Positions 53,370-61,133 of a DNA stretch of 64,000 nucleotides are shown here, piece after piece. This DNA comes from JBBRBB01 sp038206235 (GTDB lineage Bacteria; Bacteroidota; Bacteroidia; Chitinophagales; Chitinophagaceae): NCBI GenBank assembly GCA_038206235.1, contig JBBRBB010000012.1, positions 53,014 through 117,013 of the forward strand, read 5' to 3'. A model generated the notes under the pieces. That model searched no databases and was not told where the DNA came from. It saw nothing but the letters and a program-made list of their open reading frames with translations. The position numbers and the translations under genes are program-made. The stretch's first letter is position 1; the number at the start of each line of letters is the position of its first letter.

Positions 53370-53406
53370 AAAACTGAATTTATTAATTTAATAAAAAGCC
53401 TGACCT

Positions 53407-53426
53407 CCCTCTCCTTTTGGAGAGGG
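53407..53426. repeat. CCCTCTCC-TTTT-GGAGAGGG hairpin
   Basis: Perfect 8-bp arms, ending 18 nt before the dihydropyrimidinase ATG. Same family of C/G hairpins as 4287 and 55818; placed inside the operon, so not a simple terminator. Confidence 0.55.
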
Positions 53427-53444
53427 AACGAGGGTGAGGTAATT

Positions 53445-54827
53445 ATGTCTATACTTATTAAAAACGGAAGAATCATCACTGCTGATGCAGATTACACAGC
53501 CGATATATTTGTTGAAGACGAAACAATACATACTATCGGCAAAAACTTATCTGTAAAAGCAGATACTGAAATTGATGCTTCAGGCAAACTCGTTTTTCCC
53601 GGTGGCATTGACCCGCATGTGCATTTGGATATGCCTTTCATGGGAACATTCTCCAGCGATAATTACGAAACCGGAACAAGAGCCGCACTCTTTGGCGGAA
53701 CAACTATGGTGATTGATTTCATACTGCAAAAGCAAGGCAACTCGTTGCAAGCAGCTCTGGACGAATGGAGAAAACGCAGTAATAATAATTGCGTAGGTGA
53801 CTACAGCTTTCATATAACTGTTACTGATTTTAATGAGAACACAAAAAAAGAAATAAGACACTTTATAGAAGATGAGGGCATCACATCTTTCAAAACTTTC
53901 ATGGCATATAAAGGCGCTTTAATGATTGATGACAGGCAGATGGTTGGATTAATGGAAGAAGTAAAACAACATGGCGGATTAATCAATGTACATGCAACAA
54001 ATGGAGACATGATTGATTACTTAATCCAGAAGCACAGAGAAGAAGGAAAGCTTTCTCCATTATATCATTACTTATCTCAGCCCGAAGTAACGGAAGCAGA
54101 AGCAGCAGAGCGTTTTGTTGATATGGCGAATTATACCGGTTGTCCCGGGTACATTGTTCACCTAACTTGTGAAGGCGCATTGAATGCAGTTCGCAATGCA
54201 ACCAGAAGAAATCAAAAAATGTTTGTTGAAACTTGCATTCAATATTTAATACTCGATGCATCATTGTATGAAAAAGATTTTGAAGGTGCCAAGTGGGTAA
54301 TGAGTCCGCCGCTGCGGCAAAAGAAAGACCAGGAAACATTATGGGCAGGTATTAATCAGGGATTGGTGCAGGTTGTTGCTACAGACCACTGTCCGTTTAT
54401 GTGGCAGCAAAAGAAAATGGGTGAAAAAGATTTTTCGAAAATTCCAAACGGACATCCCGCTATTGAAAACAGGATGGAGCTTTTGTTTAGTGAAGGCGTT
54501 GCAAAAAATAAAATCACATTAAATAAATATGTAGAAATAGCTTGTACGAATCCTGCAAAAATATTTGGTATGTTTCCGCGTAAGGGAACGATTGCAGTTG
54601 GCAGGGATGCAGACATAATAATTTTTGACCCGAATGAAAGGCACACTATCTCAGCCAAAACACATCACATGAATGTTGATTATTCAGGATATGAAAGTTG
54701 GGAAGTAACAGGAAAAGTAAAAACAGTTTTGTTGAGAGGAGAAATTGCTATTGATGATAATAAATGTTTAATTGATAAAGGATATGGAAAATTTATTAAA
54801 CGGAAAAAAGTGAGTGGAAAGATTTAG
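53445..54827 (+). CDS. hydA: Dihydropyrimidinase
   Basis: 460 aa amidohydrolase that opens 5,6-dihydrouracil or dihydrothymine to N-carbamoyl-beta-amino acids. The binuclear metal site is complete: His58 and His60 in DPHVHLD, carbamylated Lys150 in SFKTFMAYKG, His183 in NVHATNGD, His239 in VHLTCEG and Asp314 in ATDHCPF. The amidohydrolase start IDASGKLVFPGGIDPHVH is clear. It fits reductive pyrimidine degradation between preT/preA (upstream reaction) and the next gene; hydantoinase activity is also common in the family. Confidence 0.95.
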   Translation: MSILIKNGRIITADADYTADIFVEDETIHTIGKNLSVKADTEIDASGKLVFPGGIDPHVHLDMPFMGTFSSDNYETGTRAALFGGTTMVIDFILQKQGNSLQAALDEWRKRSNNNCVGDYSFHITVTDFNENTKKEIRHFIEDEGITSFKTFMAYKGALMIDDRQMVGLMEEVKQHGGLINVHATNGDMIDYLIQKHREEGKLSPLYHYLSQPEVTEAEAAERFVDMANYTGCPGYIVHLTCEGALNAVRNATRRNQKMFVETCIQYLILDASLYEKDFEGAKWVMSPPLRQKKDQETLWAGINQGLVQVVATDHCPFMWQQKKMGEKDFSKIPNGHPAIENRMELLFSEGVAKNKITLNKYVEIACTNPAKIFGMFPRKGTIAVGRDADIIIFDPNERHTISAKTHHMNVDYSGYESWEVTGKVKTVLLRGEIAIDDNKCLIDKGYGKFIKRKKVSGKI

Positions 54828-54842
54828 ACTAAGCCACAAAAA

Positions 54843-54899
54843 CACTAAGGCACAAAAAATACAAGCTTTAGTGAAACTTCGCGACTTTGTGCCTTAGTG
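54843..54899. repeat. Long perfect fold-back (CACTAAGGCACAAA)
   Basis: Arms CACTAAGGCACAAA (54843-54856) and TTTGTGCCTTAGTG (54886-54899), 14 of 14 matched, with a 29-nt loop, between hydA and the next gene. A widespread bacterial intergenic repeat type; it may stabilise mRNA ends. Confidence 0.7.
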
Positions 54900-54942
54900 G
54901 TTGAAAAACAAAATTCGGTACCAAAAAAAATTAATAACAACT

Positions 54943-55809
54943 ATGCCACGTATCATCAAATCAGGACTAATTCAAATGTCGCTTCCTAAAACAGAAGGCG
55001 AGGGAACTGTTGAAGAAATAAAAGAGGCCATGCTGCAAAAACATCTTCCTTTTATTGAAGATGCAGGCAAACAAGGTGTACAGATTTTATGTCTGCAGGA
55101 AATTTTTAATACACCTTATTTCTGTCCCGGGCAAGACAAAGCATGGTATGTATCTGCAGAAACGATTCCTGGTCCTACAACAGAGCGATTGACAGTGTAT
55201 GCAAAAAAATACAGCATGGTGATGATTATTCCTGTATATGAAAAAGAACAAGCTGGCGTTTTATATAATACCGCTGCAGTGATTGATGCCGACGGAACTT
55301 ATCTTGGCAAATACAGAAAAAATCATATCCCGCATACATCCGGCTTTTGGGAAAAATTTTTCTTCAAGCCTGGAAACCTTGGCTATCCTGTGTTTCAGAC
55401 AAGGTATGCGAAGGTTGGCGTGTATATATGTTACGACCGACATTTTCCTGATGGCGCAAGAGTGTTGGGTTTGAATGGTGCAGAGATTGTTTACAATCCT
55501 TCTGCAACCGTTGCCGGATTGTCGCAGTATTTATGGAAGCTTGAGCAGCCGGCACATTCGGCTGCCAACGGATATTTTATGGGCTGCATCAATCGTGTTG
55601 GTGAAGAGAAGCCGTGGAATCTCGGCAAGTTTTATGGCTCATCATACTTCGTTGATCCGCGGGGACAAATTTTTGCACAGGCATCAGAAGATAACGATGA
55701 ATTGCTCGTTGCAGAATTTGATTTGGATATGATAGAAGAAGTAAGAGCCACCTGGCAATTCTTCAGGGACAGAAGACCGGAGACGTATGGAAAGCTTGTA
55801 GAACTATAA
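54943..55809 (+). CDS. Nitrilase-family amidase, probable beta-ureidopropionase
   Basis: 288 aa from ATG 54943; an upstream in-frame TTG at 54901 adds 14 codons that overlap the repeat. The catalytic triad Glu53 (LQEIF), Lys126 (KYRKNHIP) and Cys163 (ICYDRHFP) is intact. N-carbamoyl-beta-alanine amidohydrolases of this shape release beta-alanine, CO2 and ammonia. A N-carbamoylputrescine amidase activity is the main alternative; the position after hydA favours the beta-ureidopropionase reading. The spacer to hydA holds the 14-bp fold-back. Confidence 0.87.
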   Translation: MPRIIKSGLIQMSLPKTEGEGTVEEIKEAMLQKHLPFIEDAGKQGVQILCLQEIFNTPYFCPGQDKAWYVSAETIPGPTTERLTVYAKKYSMVMIIPVYEKEQAGVLYNTAAVIDADGTYLGKYRKNHIPHTSGFWEKFFFKPGNLGYPVFQTRYAKVGVYICYDRHFPDGARVLGLNGAEIVYNPSATVAGLSQYLWKLEQPAHSAANGYFMGCINRVGEEKPWNLGKFYGSSYFVDPRGQIFAQASEDNDELLVAEFDLDMIEEVRATWQFFRDRRPETYGKLVEL

Positions 55810-55817
55810 ACCCCCAT

Positions 55818-55829
55818 CCCCTAAAGGGG
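55818..55829. repeat. CCCCT-AA-AGGGG hairpin repeat
   Basis: Twelve-nt GC hairpin just after the beta-ureidopropionase stop and before the MNT gene, same as at 24417-24428. Confidence 0.5.
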
Positions 55830-55867
55830 TGTTTAATAAACTGTATAAAAATTAAAATACTACGACA

Positions 55868-56173
55868 ATGGATAAAAGAGAGGCTCAAATAATTGCAGAA
55901 AGGTTTATTAACATAGTATCAAAAAAATATCCTGTTGAAAAAGCGTGGTTGTTTGGCTCGTATGCGAGGGAAAACAATTACGCGAATAGCGATATAGATA
56001 TTCCTATTCTTATAAAAAATAATTACGATATAATTGACCTGCAAATAGACCTGATGAAAATGAGAAGACAAGTGGATATGAGAATTGAGCCACATCCATT
56101 TACTAAAAAATCTTTTAATGAATCGTATCTACTAAGAAACGAAATTGAAAAATATGGAGTTGAAATGAAATAA
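55868..56173 (+). CDS. Minimal nucleotidyltransferase (MNT) domain protein
   Basis: 101 aa. Nucleotidyltransferase fold: GSYARENNYANSDIDIPILI, the GSxARx(n)SDxD motif with the two metal-binding Asp, and a third acidic residue in RQVDMRIEP. In HEPN/MNT type VII toxin-antitoxin pairs such proteins are antitoxins that AMPylate the toxin. No HEPN gene adjoins it, so it is an orphan here. It sits inside the pyrimidine cluster, between the ureidopropionase and preT, and looks inserted. Confidence 0.88.
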   Translation: MDKREAQIIAERFINIVSKKYPVEKAWLFGSYARENNYANSDIDIPILIKNNYDIIDLQIDLMKMRRQVDMRIEPHPFTKKSFNESYLLRNEIEKYGVEMK

Positions 56174-56211
56174 TGTTGCTCATTTCTTCTTCTCTCCGTT
56201 AAATAAAATAT

Positions 56212-57570
56212 ATGGCTATACAGAATAATAGGTTAACTGCAGAGCAATACGAACAAAATTTCAGCGACATTCATCCGCCTTTTAATAACAAGGAGGCTGC
56301 ACTGGTTGAAGCTAATCGCTGCATATTTTGTTATGATGCACCCTGCATTAAATCCTGCCCTACAAGTATCAACATTCCTAAATTCATCAAGCAAATAACA
56401 ACAGATAACATCAAAGGTTCGGCTCACACCATTTTTGTGTCCAATATTTTTGGCGGAGGTTGTTCAAAAGTTTGTCCGGTAGAAAAGCTATGCGAAGGCT
56501 CATGTGTATATAATCTATTGCATGAAGAGCCAATTGCAATTGCAAAGCTGCAGCGCTGGTCAACAGAAAAAGCGATTAAAGAAAAATGGAAATTGTTTGA
56601 GCGTAAGCCCCCTAGTGGTAAAAAAGTTGCCGTTGTGGGCGCAGGCCCTGCAGGATTGAGTTGTGCTCATGTTTTATCAAGAGAGGGAATTGATGTAACG
56701 GTTTATGAAAAAGAGAGCAAAGGCGGCGGCTTAATGACTTATGGCATTGCTGCTTACAAAGTAACTCCTGAATTCTGCCAGGATGAAGTTGATTTTATTA
56801 CATCACTTGGCGGCATTGAAATAAAGTACAATCATGAATTAGGAAAAGATATTACGCTGCAGAAATTGCAGGCAGAATATGATGCAGTCTATTTAGGAAT
56901 TGGTGTTGGCTTAGCAAACAAGCTAAATATTCCCGGTGAAGAGTTGCAGGGCGTTGAAGATGCAATCACATTTATCTATAGTCTCAGAAGCAAAAGTTAT
57001 CCTGAAATTCCTATTGGTAATAAAGTAGCAGTAATTGGAATGGGCATGACTGCGATTGACGCTGCCACACAAGCAAAACGCCTCGGTGCAAAAGAAGTAA
57101 CGATGGTTTATCGCAGAAGCGAAGCTGAAAAAAATTGTACTCAGTTTGAATTAGACATCGCCAAACTCGACGGTTGTAAAATGGTTTGGTTAGCTGCACC
57201 AAAAGAAATTATTGGCAACGGGAAAGTGGAAGCTTTGGTTTGTGATGTTATGAAATTAGGTACTCCTGACTACTCCGGCAAACCCGCTCCTGAACCAACA
57301 GGTGAAACAATTACTCTTGAAGTTGATATGGTTATTAAAGCCACAGGTCAAAAGCCATTTGAAGAATTGGTGAGCACAAATGAAATCAAAAATTCAAAAG
57401 GCAAAATATTAATCAATAAAGATTTATCAACAAATATTAAAGGTGTATTTGCAGGCGGTGATTGTGTAAATGGTGGGAAAGAAGTGGTGGATGCTGTTCA
57501 GGCCGGGAAAGATGGGGCAAAAGCAATACTAAAATTTATCTACCACCAATACACGAATCAGCACGAATAA
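56212..57570 (+). CDS. preT: NAD-dependent dihydropyrimidine dehydrogenase subunit PreT
   Basis: 452 aa. FAD/NAD(P)H-binding subunit that feeds electrons to PreA for uracil/thymine reduction. N-terminal iron-sulfur cysteines: Cys37, Cys40, Cys45, Cys49 and Cys84, Cys88, Cys94, Cys98; FAD motif VAVVGAGPAGLSCAHVL (139-155), NADPH motif VAVIGMGMTAIDAA further on. The last nine residues (YHQYTNQHE) and the stop codon are encoded by the left inverted repeat of the GxxExxY cassette, so the natural C-terminus was replaced by this insertion. It is the first reductase gene, split from preA by 465 nt. Confidence 0.95.
   Translation: MAIQNNRLTAEQYEQNFSDIHPPFNNKEAALVEANRCIFCYDAPCIKSCPTSINIPKFIKQITTDNIKGSAHTIFVSNIFGGGCSKVCPVEKLCEGSCVYNLLHEEPIAIAKLQRWSTEKAIKEKWKLFERKPPSGKKVAVVGAGPAGLSCAHVLSREGIDVTVYEKESKGGGLMTYGIAAYKVTPEFCQDEVDFITSLGGIEIKYNHELGKDITLQKLQAEYDAVYLGIGVGLANKLNIPGEELQGVEDAITFIYSLRSKSYPEIPIGNKVAVIGMGMTAIDAATQAKRLGAKEVTMVYRRSEAEKNCTQFELDIAKLDGCKMVWLAAPKEIIGNGKVEALVCDVMKLGTPDYSGKPAPEPTGETITLEVDMVIKATGQKPFEELVSTNEIKNSKGKILINKDLSTNIKGVFAGGDCVNGGKEVVDAVQAGKDGAKAILKFIYHQYTNQHE
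57541..57570. repeat. Left inverted repeat of the GxxExxY cassette
   Basis: 30 nt (starts TACCACCAATACACGAATCA, ends CACGAATAA); it pairs at 24 of 30 positions with 57961-57990. It also codes for the preT C-terminal tail and stop (TAC CAC CAA TAC ACG AAT CAG CAC GAA TAA). Confidence 0.75.
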
Positions 57571-57584
57571 ATACAGACATACAT

Positions 57585-57959
57585 ATGAGTGAAATAATTT
57601 ACAAAGAAGAATCATACACCATAATTGGTAAGTGCATGGAAGTGCATAATGAGCTTGGGCACGGCTTTTCAGAAATTGTTTATAAAGATGCGTTGGAGAT
57701 TGAATTTAAAGCAAGCAAAATTTTTTATGAACGGGAAAAAGAATATTCTGTTTATTATAAGGGTATTTTGCTGCCCCATAAATTTTATGCATATTTTGTA
57801 GTATTCGATAAAATTATTTTGGAAGTAAGATGTGTAAAGGCAATAACAGATGAAGATATTTCCAGAGGAATTAACTACTTAAAAGTATCTAATAACAAAC
57901 TTGCATTGGTTGTAAACTTTGCAAGAGGAAAGTTAGAATATCAGCGATTGGTTTATTAG
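57585..57959 (+). CDS. GxxExxY family protein (PD-(D/E)XK-like), inside an inverted-repeat cassette
   Basis: 124 aa from ATG 57585; the frame is open further upstream but only through repeat and preT sequence. The motif G27-F-S-E30-I-V-Y33 defines the family, whose core is a PD-(D/E)XK nuclease-like fold (PDDEXK_3). In usual members the second half reads ADFLV-ED-xxIxELKA; here it reads A69-Y-F-V-V-F-D-K-I-I-L-E80-V-R82, so the metal Asp and the Lys of ExK are replaced by Tyr70 and Arg82, which suggests loss of nuclease activity. Flanked by inverted repeats at 57541-57570 and 57961-57990. Confidence 0.88.
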   Translation: MSEIIYKEESYTIIGKCMEVHNELGHGFSEIVYKDALEIEFKASKIFYEREKEYSVYYKGILLPHKFYAYFVVFDKIILEVRCVKAITDEDISRGINYLKVSNNKLALVVNFARGKLEYQRLVY

Positions 57960-57960
57960 C

Positions 57961-57990
57961 TTATTCGTGAACATTCGTGCATTCGTGGCA
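57961..57990. repeat. Right inverted repeat of the GxxExxY cassette
   Basis: TTATTCGTGAACATTCGTGC followed by ATTCGTGGCA; complementary to the left copy 57541-57570 with 24 of 30 matches (an uninterrupted 9 and 7). Lies 1 nt after the GxxExxY stop and 45 nt before preA. Confidence 0.75.
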
Positions 57991-58035
57991 AATACTCAAA
58001 GCTTTTTTTGCAGAATAAATATTTAAAATAAAAGT

Positions 58036-59304
58036 ATGGCTTCGCTTCAGACAGATTTCCTTGGCATAAAATCCCCTAACCCATTTTGGCTGGCAAGTGC
58101 CCCGCCTACAGACAAAGCCTACAATGTATTAAGAGCCTTCGAAGCAGGCTGGGGCGGTGTTGTATGGAAAACGCTTGGTTCTCAGGTGAAGAATGTTTCC
58201 TCACGTTACTCTGCAGTAAATTTTAATAACACAAGAGTAATGGGCTTTAATAATATTGAACTCATCTCCGACAGACCACTCGCAATCAATATCAAAGAAA
58301 TAAAAGAAGTGCTCAAACTTTTTCCCGACCGTGCCATGATTGTATCTCTCATGGCAGATAATGACAGAGATAGCTGGCACGAATTAATAAAACAAGTTGA
58401 AGATACCGGCGCACACGGACTTGAGCTCAACTTCGGTTGTCCGCATGGCATGACTGAAAGAGGCATGGGCGCCACCGTTGGACAAGACCCCGAAATCGCT
58501 AAAATGGTTGTTGAGTGGGTTATGGAAGCTGCACATATTCCTGTAATTACCAAGCTCACTCCCAATGTGCATTCAGTTGTGCCCACAGGAAAAGCCGTTG
58601 TTGAAGCAGGCACCAATGCACTCTCTCTCATCAACACTATTCAATCAGTAACAGGCATTGACCTCGACACTTTCGTTCCCAATCCTTATGTTGCAGGCAA
58701 GAGTGTGTTTGGCGGTTATTGCGGACCCGCAGTAAAACCAATTGCATTAAAATTTTTGGCAACCATTAGTCAGAATGAGGTTACGAAAAAAGTTCCTGTT
58801 TCAGGTATTGGCGGAATCAGCACATGGAAAGATGCTGCGGAGTTCATGCTTCTCGGCGCAACAACTGTGCAGGTTTGCACCGCTGCTATGAAATATGGTT
58901 TCAGAATTATTGAAGATATGTGTGAAGGATTGAATAACTGGATGGATGAAAAAGGTTTCAAAACAATTTATGATTTCATCGGCAAGTCTGTTTCAACACT
59001 CACCAATTGGGAAGACCTTGATATAAACTATCATCATGTTGCTAATATTAACCAGGATAAATGTATTCACTGCGGTTTGTGTTACATTGCCTGTGAAGAC
59101 ACATCGCACCAATCTATTAGTCTCACTTATGGCAAGCCTTATAACACTTATGCCATAAAGGAGGAGGAATGTGTGGGCTGCAACCTCTGCCAGCTCATGT
59201 GCCCTGTGGAAGATTGCATTACCATGGTAGAGCGAAGAGTGGATGATGAATACCTTAACTGGAAAGAATTTCAGCGAAGAGGTTTGGCGCTAAATGATCA
59301 TTGA
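58036..59304 (+). CDS. preA: NAD-dependent dihydropyrimidine dehydrogenase subunit PreA
   Basis: 422 aa. FMN-dependent catalytic subunit that reduces uracil and thymine to their 5,6-dihydro forms. Residues 1-310 form the TIM barrel, with LELNFGCPHGMTERGMG and the ISGIGGI-like VSGIGGISTWKDAAEFML phosphate-binding segment. The C-terminus carries two 4Fe-4S motifs: CIHCGLCYIACEDTSH and CVGCNLCQLMCPVEDC. The pair with PreT is complete, but preT and preA are separated by the GxxExxY cassette. Last gene of the pyrimidine block. Confidence 0.96.
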   Translation: MASLQTDFLGIKSPNPFWLASAPPTDKAYNVLRAFEAGWGGVVWKTLGSQVKNVSSRYSAVNFNNTRVMGFNNIELISDRPLAINIKEIKEVLKLFPDRAMIVSLMADNDRDSWHELIKQVEDTGAHGLELNFGCPHGMTERGMGATVGQDPEIAKMVVEWVMEAAHIPVITKLTPNVHSVVPTGKAVVEAGTNALSLINTIQSVTGIDLDTFVPNPYVAGKSVFGGYCGPAVKPIALKFLATISQNEVTKKVPVSGIGGISTWKDAAEFMLLGATTVQVCTAAMKYGFRIIEDMCEGLNNWMDEKGFKTIYDFIGKSVSTLTNWEDLDINYHHVANINQDKCIHCGLCYIACEDTSHQSISLTYGKPYNTYAIKEEECVGCNLCQLMCPVEDCITMVERRVDDEYLNWKEFQRRGLALNDH

Positions 59305-59685
59305 GTTTCTAAATGTGATGACCAACTTGTGAAACAAAGGAGAGAAAGAAATTTACGACAGCATAATAAAAAGAGTTGATGAAATTCAAGAGTTGACAGA
59401 CCACAAAGAACACAACCAAATAAAAATTGATGCGCTCCAAAAAGAAATAAATAAAATAGTTGAAAAACTTTACGGAGTAGAAGTGCCTGATTAATTGCAA
59501 TCTCAGAAAACAAAAAATGAAAAAGGAGTTGAAGCCGGTATTCCCAAAAATTAAATTCAACTTTTTCTGGTAAGGTGGACAAAAATAGTTAGTGATTTTT
59601 TTACTTTTACCGCTTTCCAAATTTAATTCGCCAATGAATGCTTTTTAACCGGAATGAAAGAAAAATAAATCTGTAACATCCCACT
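59305..59685. other. Spacer after preA with a coding fragment
   Basis: Mostly non-coding. A leftover reading frame at 59333-59494 is described separately; the rest (59500-59685) is A/T-rich and probably contains the MBOAT promoter. Confidence 0.6.
59333..59494 (+). pseudogene. C-terminal fragment of a restriction-modification-like protein
   Basis: After TGA 59330-59332 the frame reads NKGEKEIYDSIIKRVDEIQE and LTDHKEHNQIKIDALQKEIN, ending KIVEKLYGVEVPD-stop, 53 codons with no start codon of its own. The coiled-coil end and the terminal IxKLVYxLYGL-like INKIVEKLYGV match the C-terminus of Eco57I-type restriction-methylase and related BREX/Dnd-family enzymes. Too short to name; it marks a deleted gene behind the pyrimidine block. 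Confidence 0.45.
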
Positions 59686-61127
59686 ATGCTTTTTAATTCT
59701 TCGCCTTTTCTTTTTTTCCTGCTCATTGTTTTTTTTCTGTATTGGTTTGTGTTTAAAAAGAATTTGCATGCACAAAATCTTTTTCTCTTAATAGCGAGCT
59801 ATTTTTTTTATGGCTGGTGGAACTGGCGGTTTGTTTTCCTCGTAATGCTCTCCACTTTTATTGATTATTTTTTTGGCCAGCTTATCTACACAAAAAAAAT
59901 AAAAAATTATATCTGTGGCTCAGTGTGCTTAATAATATGCTTGTTCTCGGCTTCTTTAAATATTATAATTTCTTTGCTCACAATTTCCAGGACATGATGG
60001 CTAATTTTGGAATTACGGTGAATCCCTTCTTTCTTACTGTTGTGTTACCTGTGGGCATTTCATTTTATACTTTTCATGGCATGTCGTATGTATTCGATAT
60101 TTATAATGGTAAAGTAAAACCCATTAAAAATTATATTGATTATTCTTTGTTCGTCTGCTTCTTTCCGTTGTTGGTGGCAGGTCCCATTGAGCGTGCAGCG
60201 CATTTACTGCCGCAGGTAACAACGAAGCGTGAATTTCAATATAAAAAAGCGATTGATGGATTGTGCCAGATGCTCTGGGGATTTTTTAAGAAGATTGTGA
60301 TTGCTGATAACTGCGCTATCTATGTAAATTATATTTTTCAGCATTATCAAGCATTACCGGCGAGTGAGCTGGTTATTGGTGCAGTTTATTTTGCTTTTCA
60401 AATTTACGCTGACTTTTCCGGGTACTCTGATATTGCTCTCGGCTGCGCAAGATTGTTTGGCTTTGAACTATTGAGAAATTTTGCTTATCCATATTTCTCC
60501 AGAGATATTGCTGAGTTCTGGCGTCGCTGGCATATATCATTAACAACATGGTTTCGCGATTATCTCTATATTCCGATGGGTGGAAGCAAAGGCTCTAAAT
60601 GGAAAGTGATTCGAAATACATTTATTATTTTTCTTATCAGCGGTTTCTGGCATGGCGCTAACTGGACATTTATTGCATGGGGTTTTTTAAATGCTCTCTA
60701 TTTTTTACCGCTGGTATTAACCGCGAGCAACAGAAAAAATCTTAATATAATTGATGAGAAAAAGTTGCTGCCGAGCTTAAAAGAATTCTTTCAAATTGTA
60801 AGCACTTTTATTCTTACACTTTTTGCATGGATATTCTTTCGTGCAAAAACTATCAGTGATGCATTCTCTTATATTAAACATATTTTTCAAAAATCAATAT
60901 TTTCTTCACCGAGGTTTACTGAAATTGAAGGAGCCGAATTTTATTTGCCATTTTTTATTTTGGTAATGATTGTTATGGAATGGCTCAACAGAAGTAAGCC
61001 ACATGCACTGCAATTGGGAGAAACCCCTTTTCCAAGATATGTTCGGTGGGGATATTATTTTACTATACTTTGGGCGATACTTTGGTATGGAGCCGCACAA
61101 CAGGGCTTTATCTATTTTCAATTTTAA
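59686..61127 (+). CDS. MBOAT O-acyltransferase (AlgI-like), frame interrupted by an A8 run
   Basis: A membrane-bound O-acyltransferase that moves acetyl groups to a polysaccharide or wall polymer. The first part (MLFNSSPFLFFLLIVFFLYW to ...DYFFGQLIYTKK) is in one frame; the rest (NKKLYLWLSVLNNMLVLGFF, YNFFAHNFQ, ... ADFSGYSDIALG, FWRRWHISLTTWFRDYLYIP, FWHGANWTFIAWG with the catalytic His) is in the -1 frame. They join at the A-run 59892-59899. Joined length is about 480 aa, normal for the family. Either a -1 frameshift, an indel or a base-call error. It pairs with the SGNH gene 6 nt downstream. Confidence 0.85.
59892..59899 (+). other. A8 run with a slippery heptamer in phase
   Basis: Zero-frame codons ACA AAA AAA ATA place A-AAA-AAA exactly as X-XXY-YYZ. 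A one-base backward slip gives AAA AAA AAT AAA AAA and continues into the MBOAT frame. Confidence 0.5.
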
Positions 61128-61133
61128 TAAAAC

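Noticed and set aside
54843..54899. Fold-back after hydA considered as an operon terminator
   Set aside because: The loop is 29 nt and no U-run follows; the next gene continues the same pathway on the same strand.
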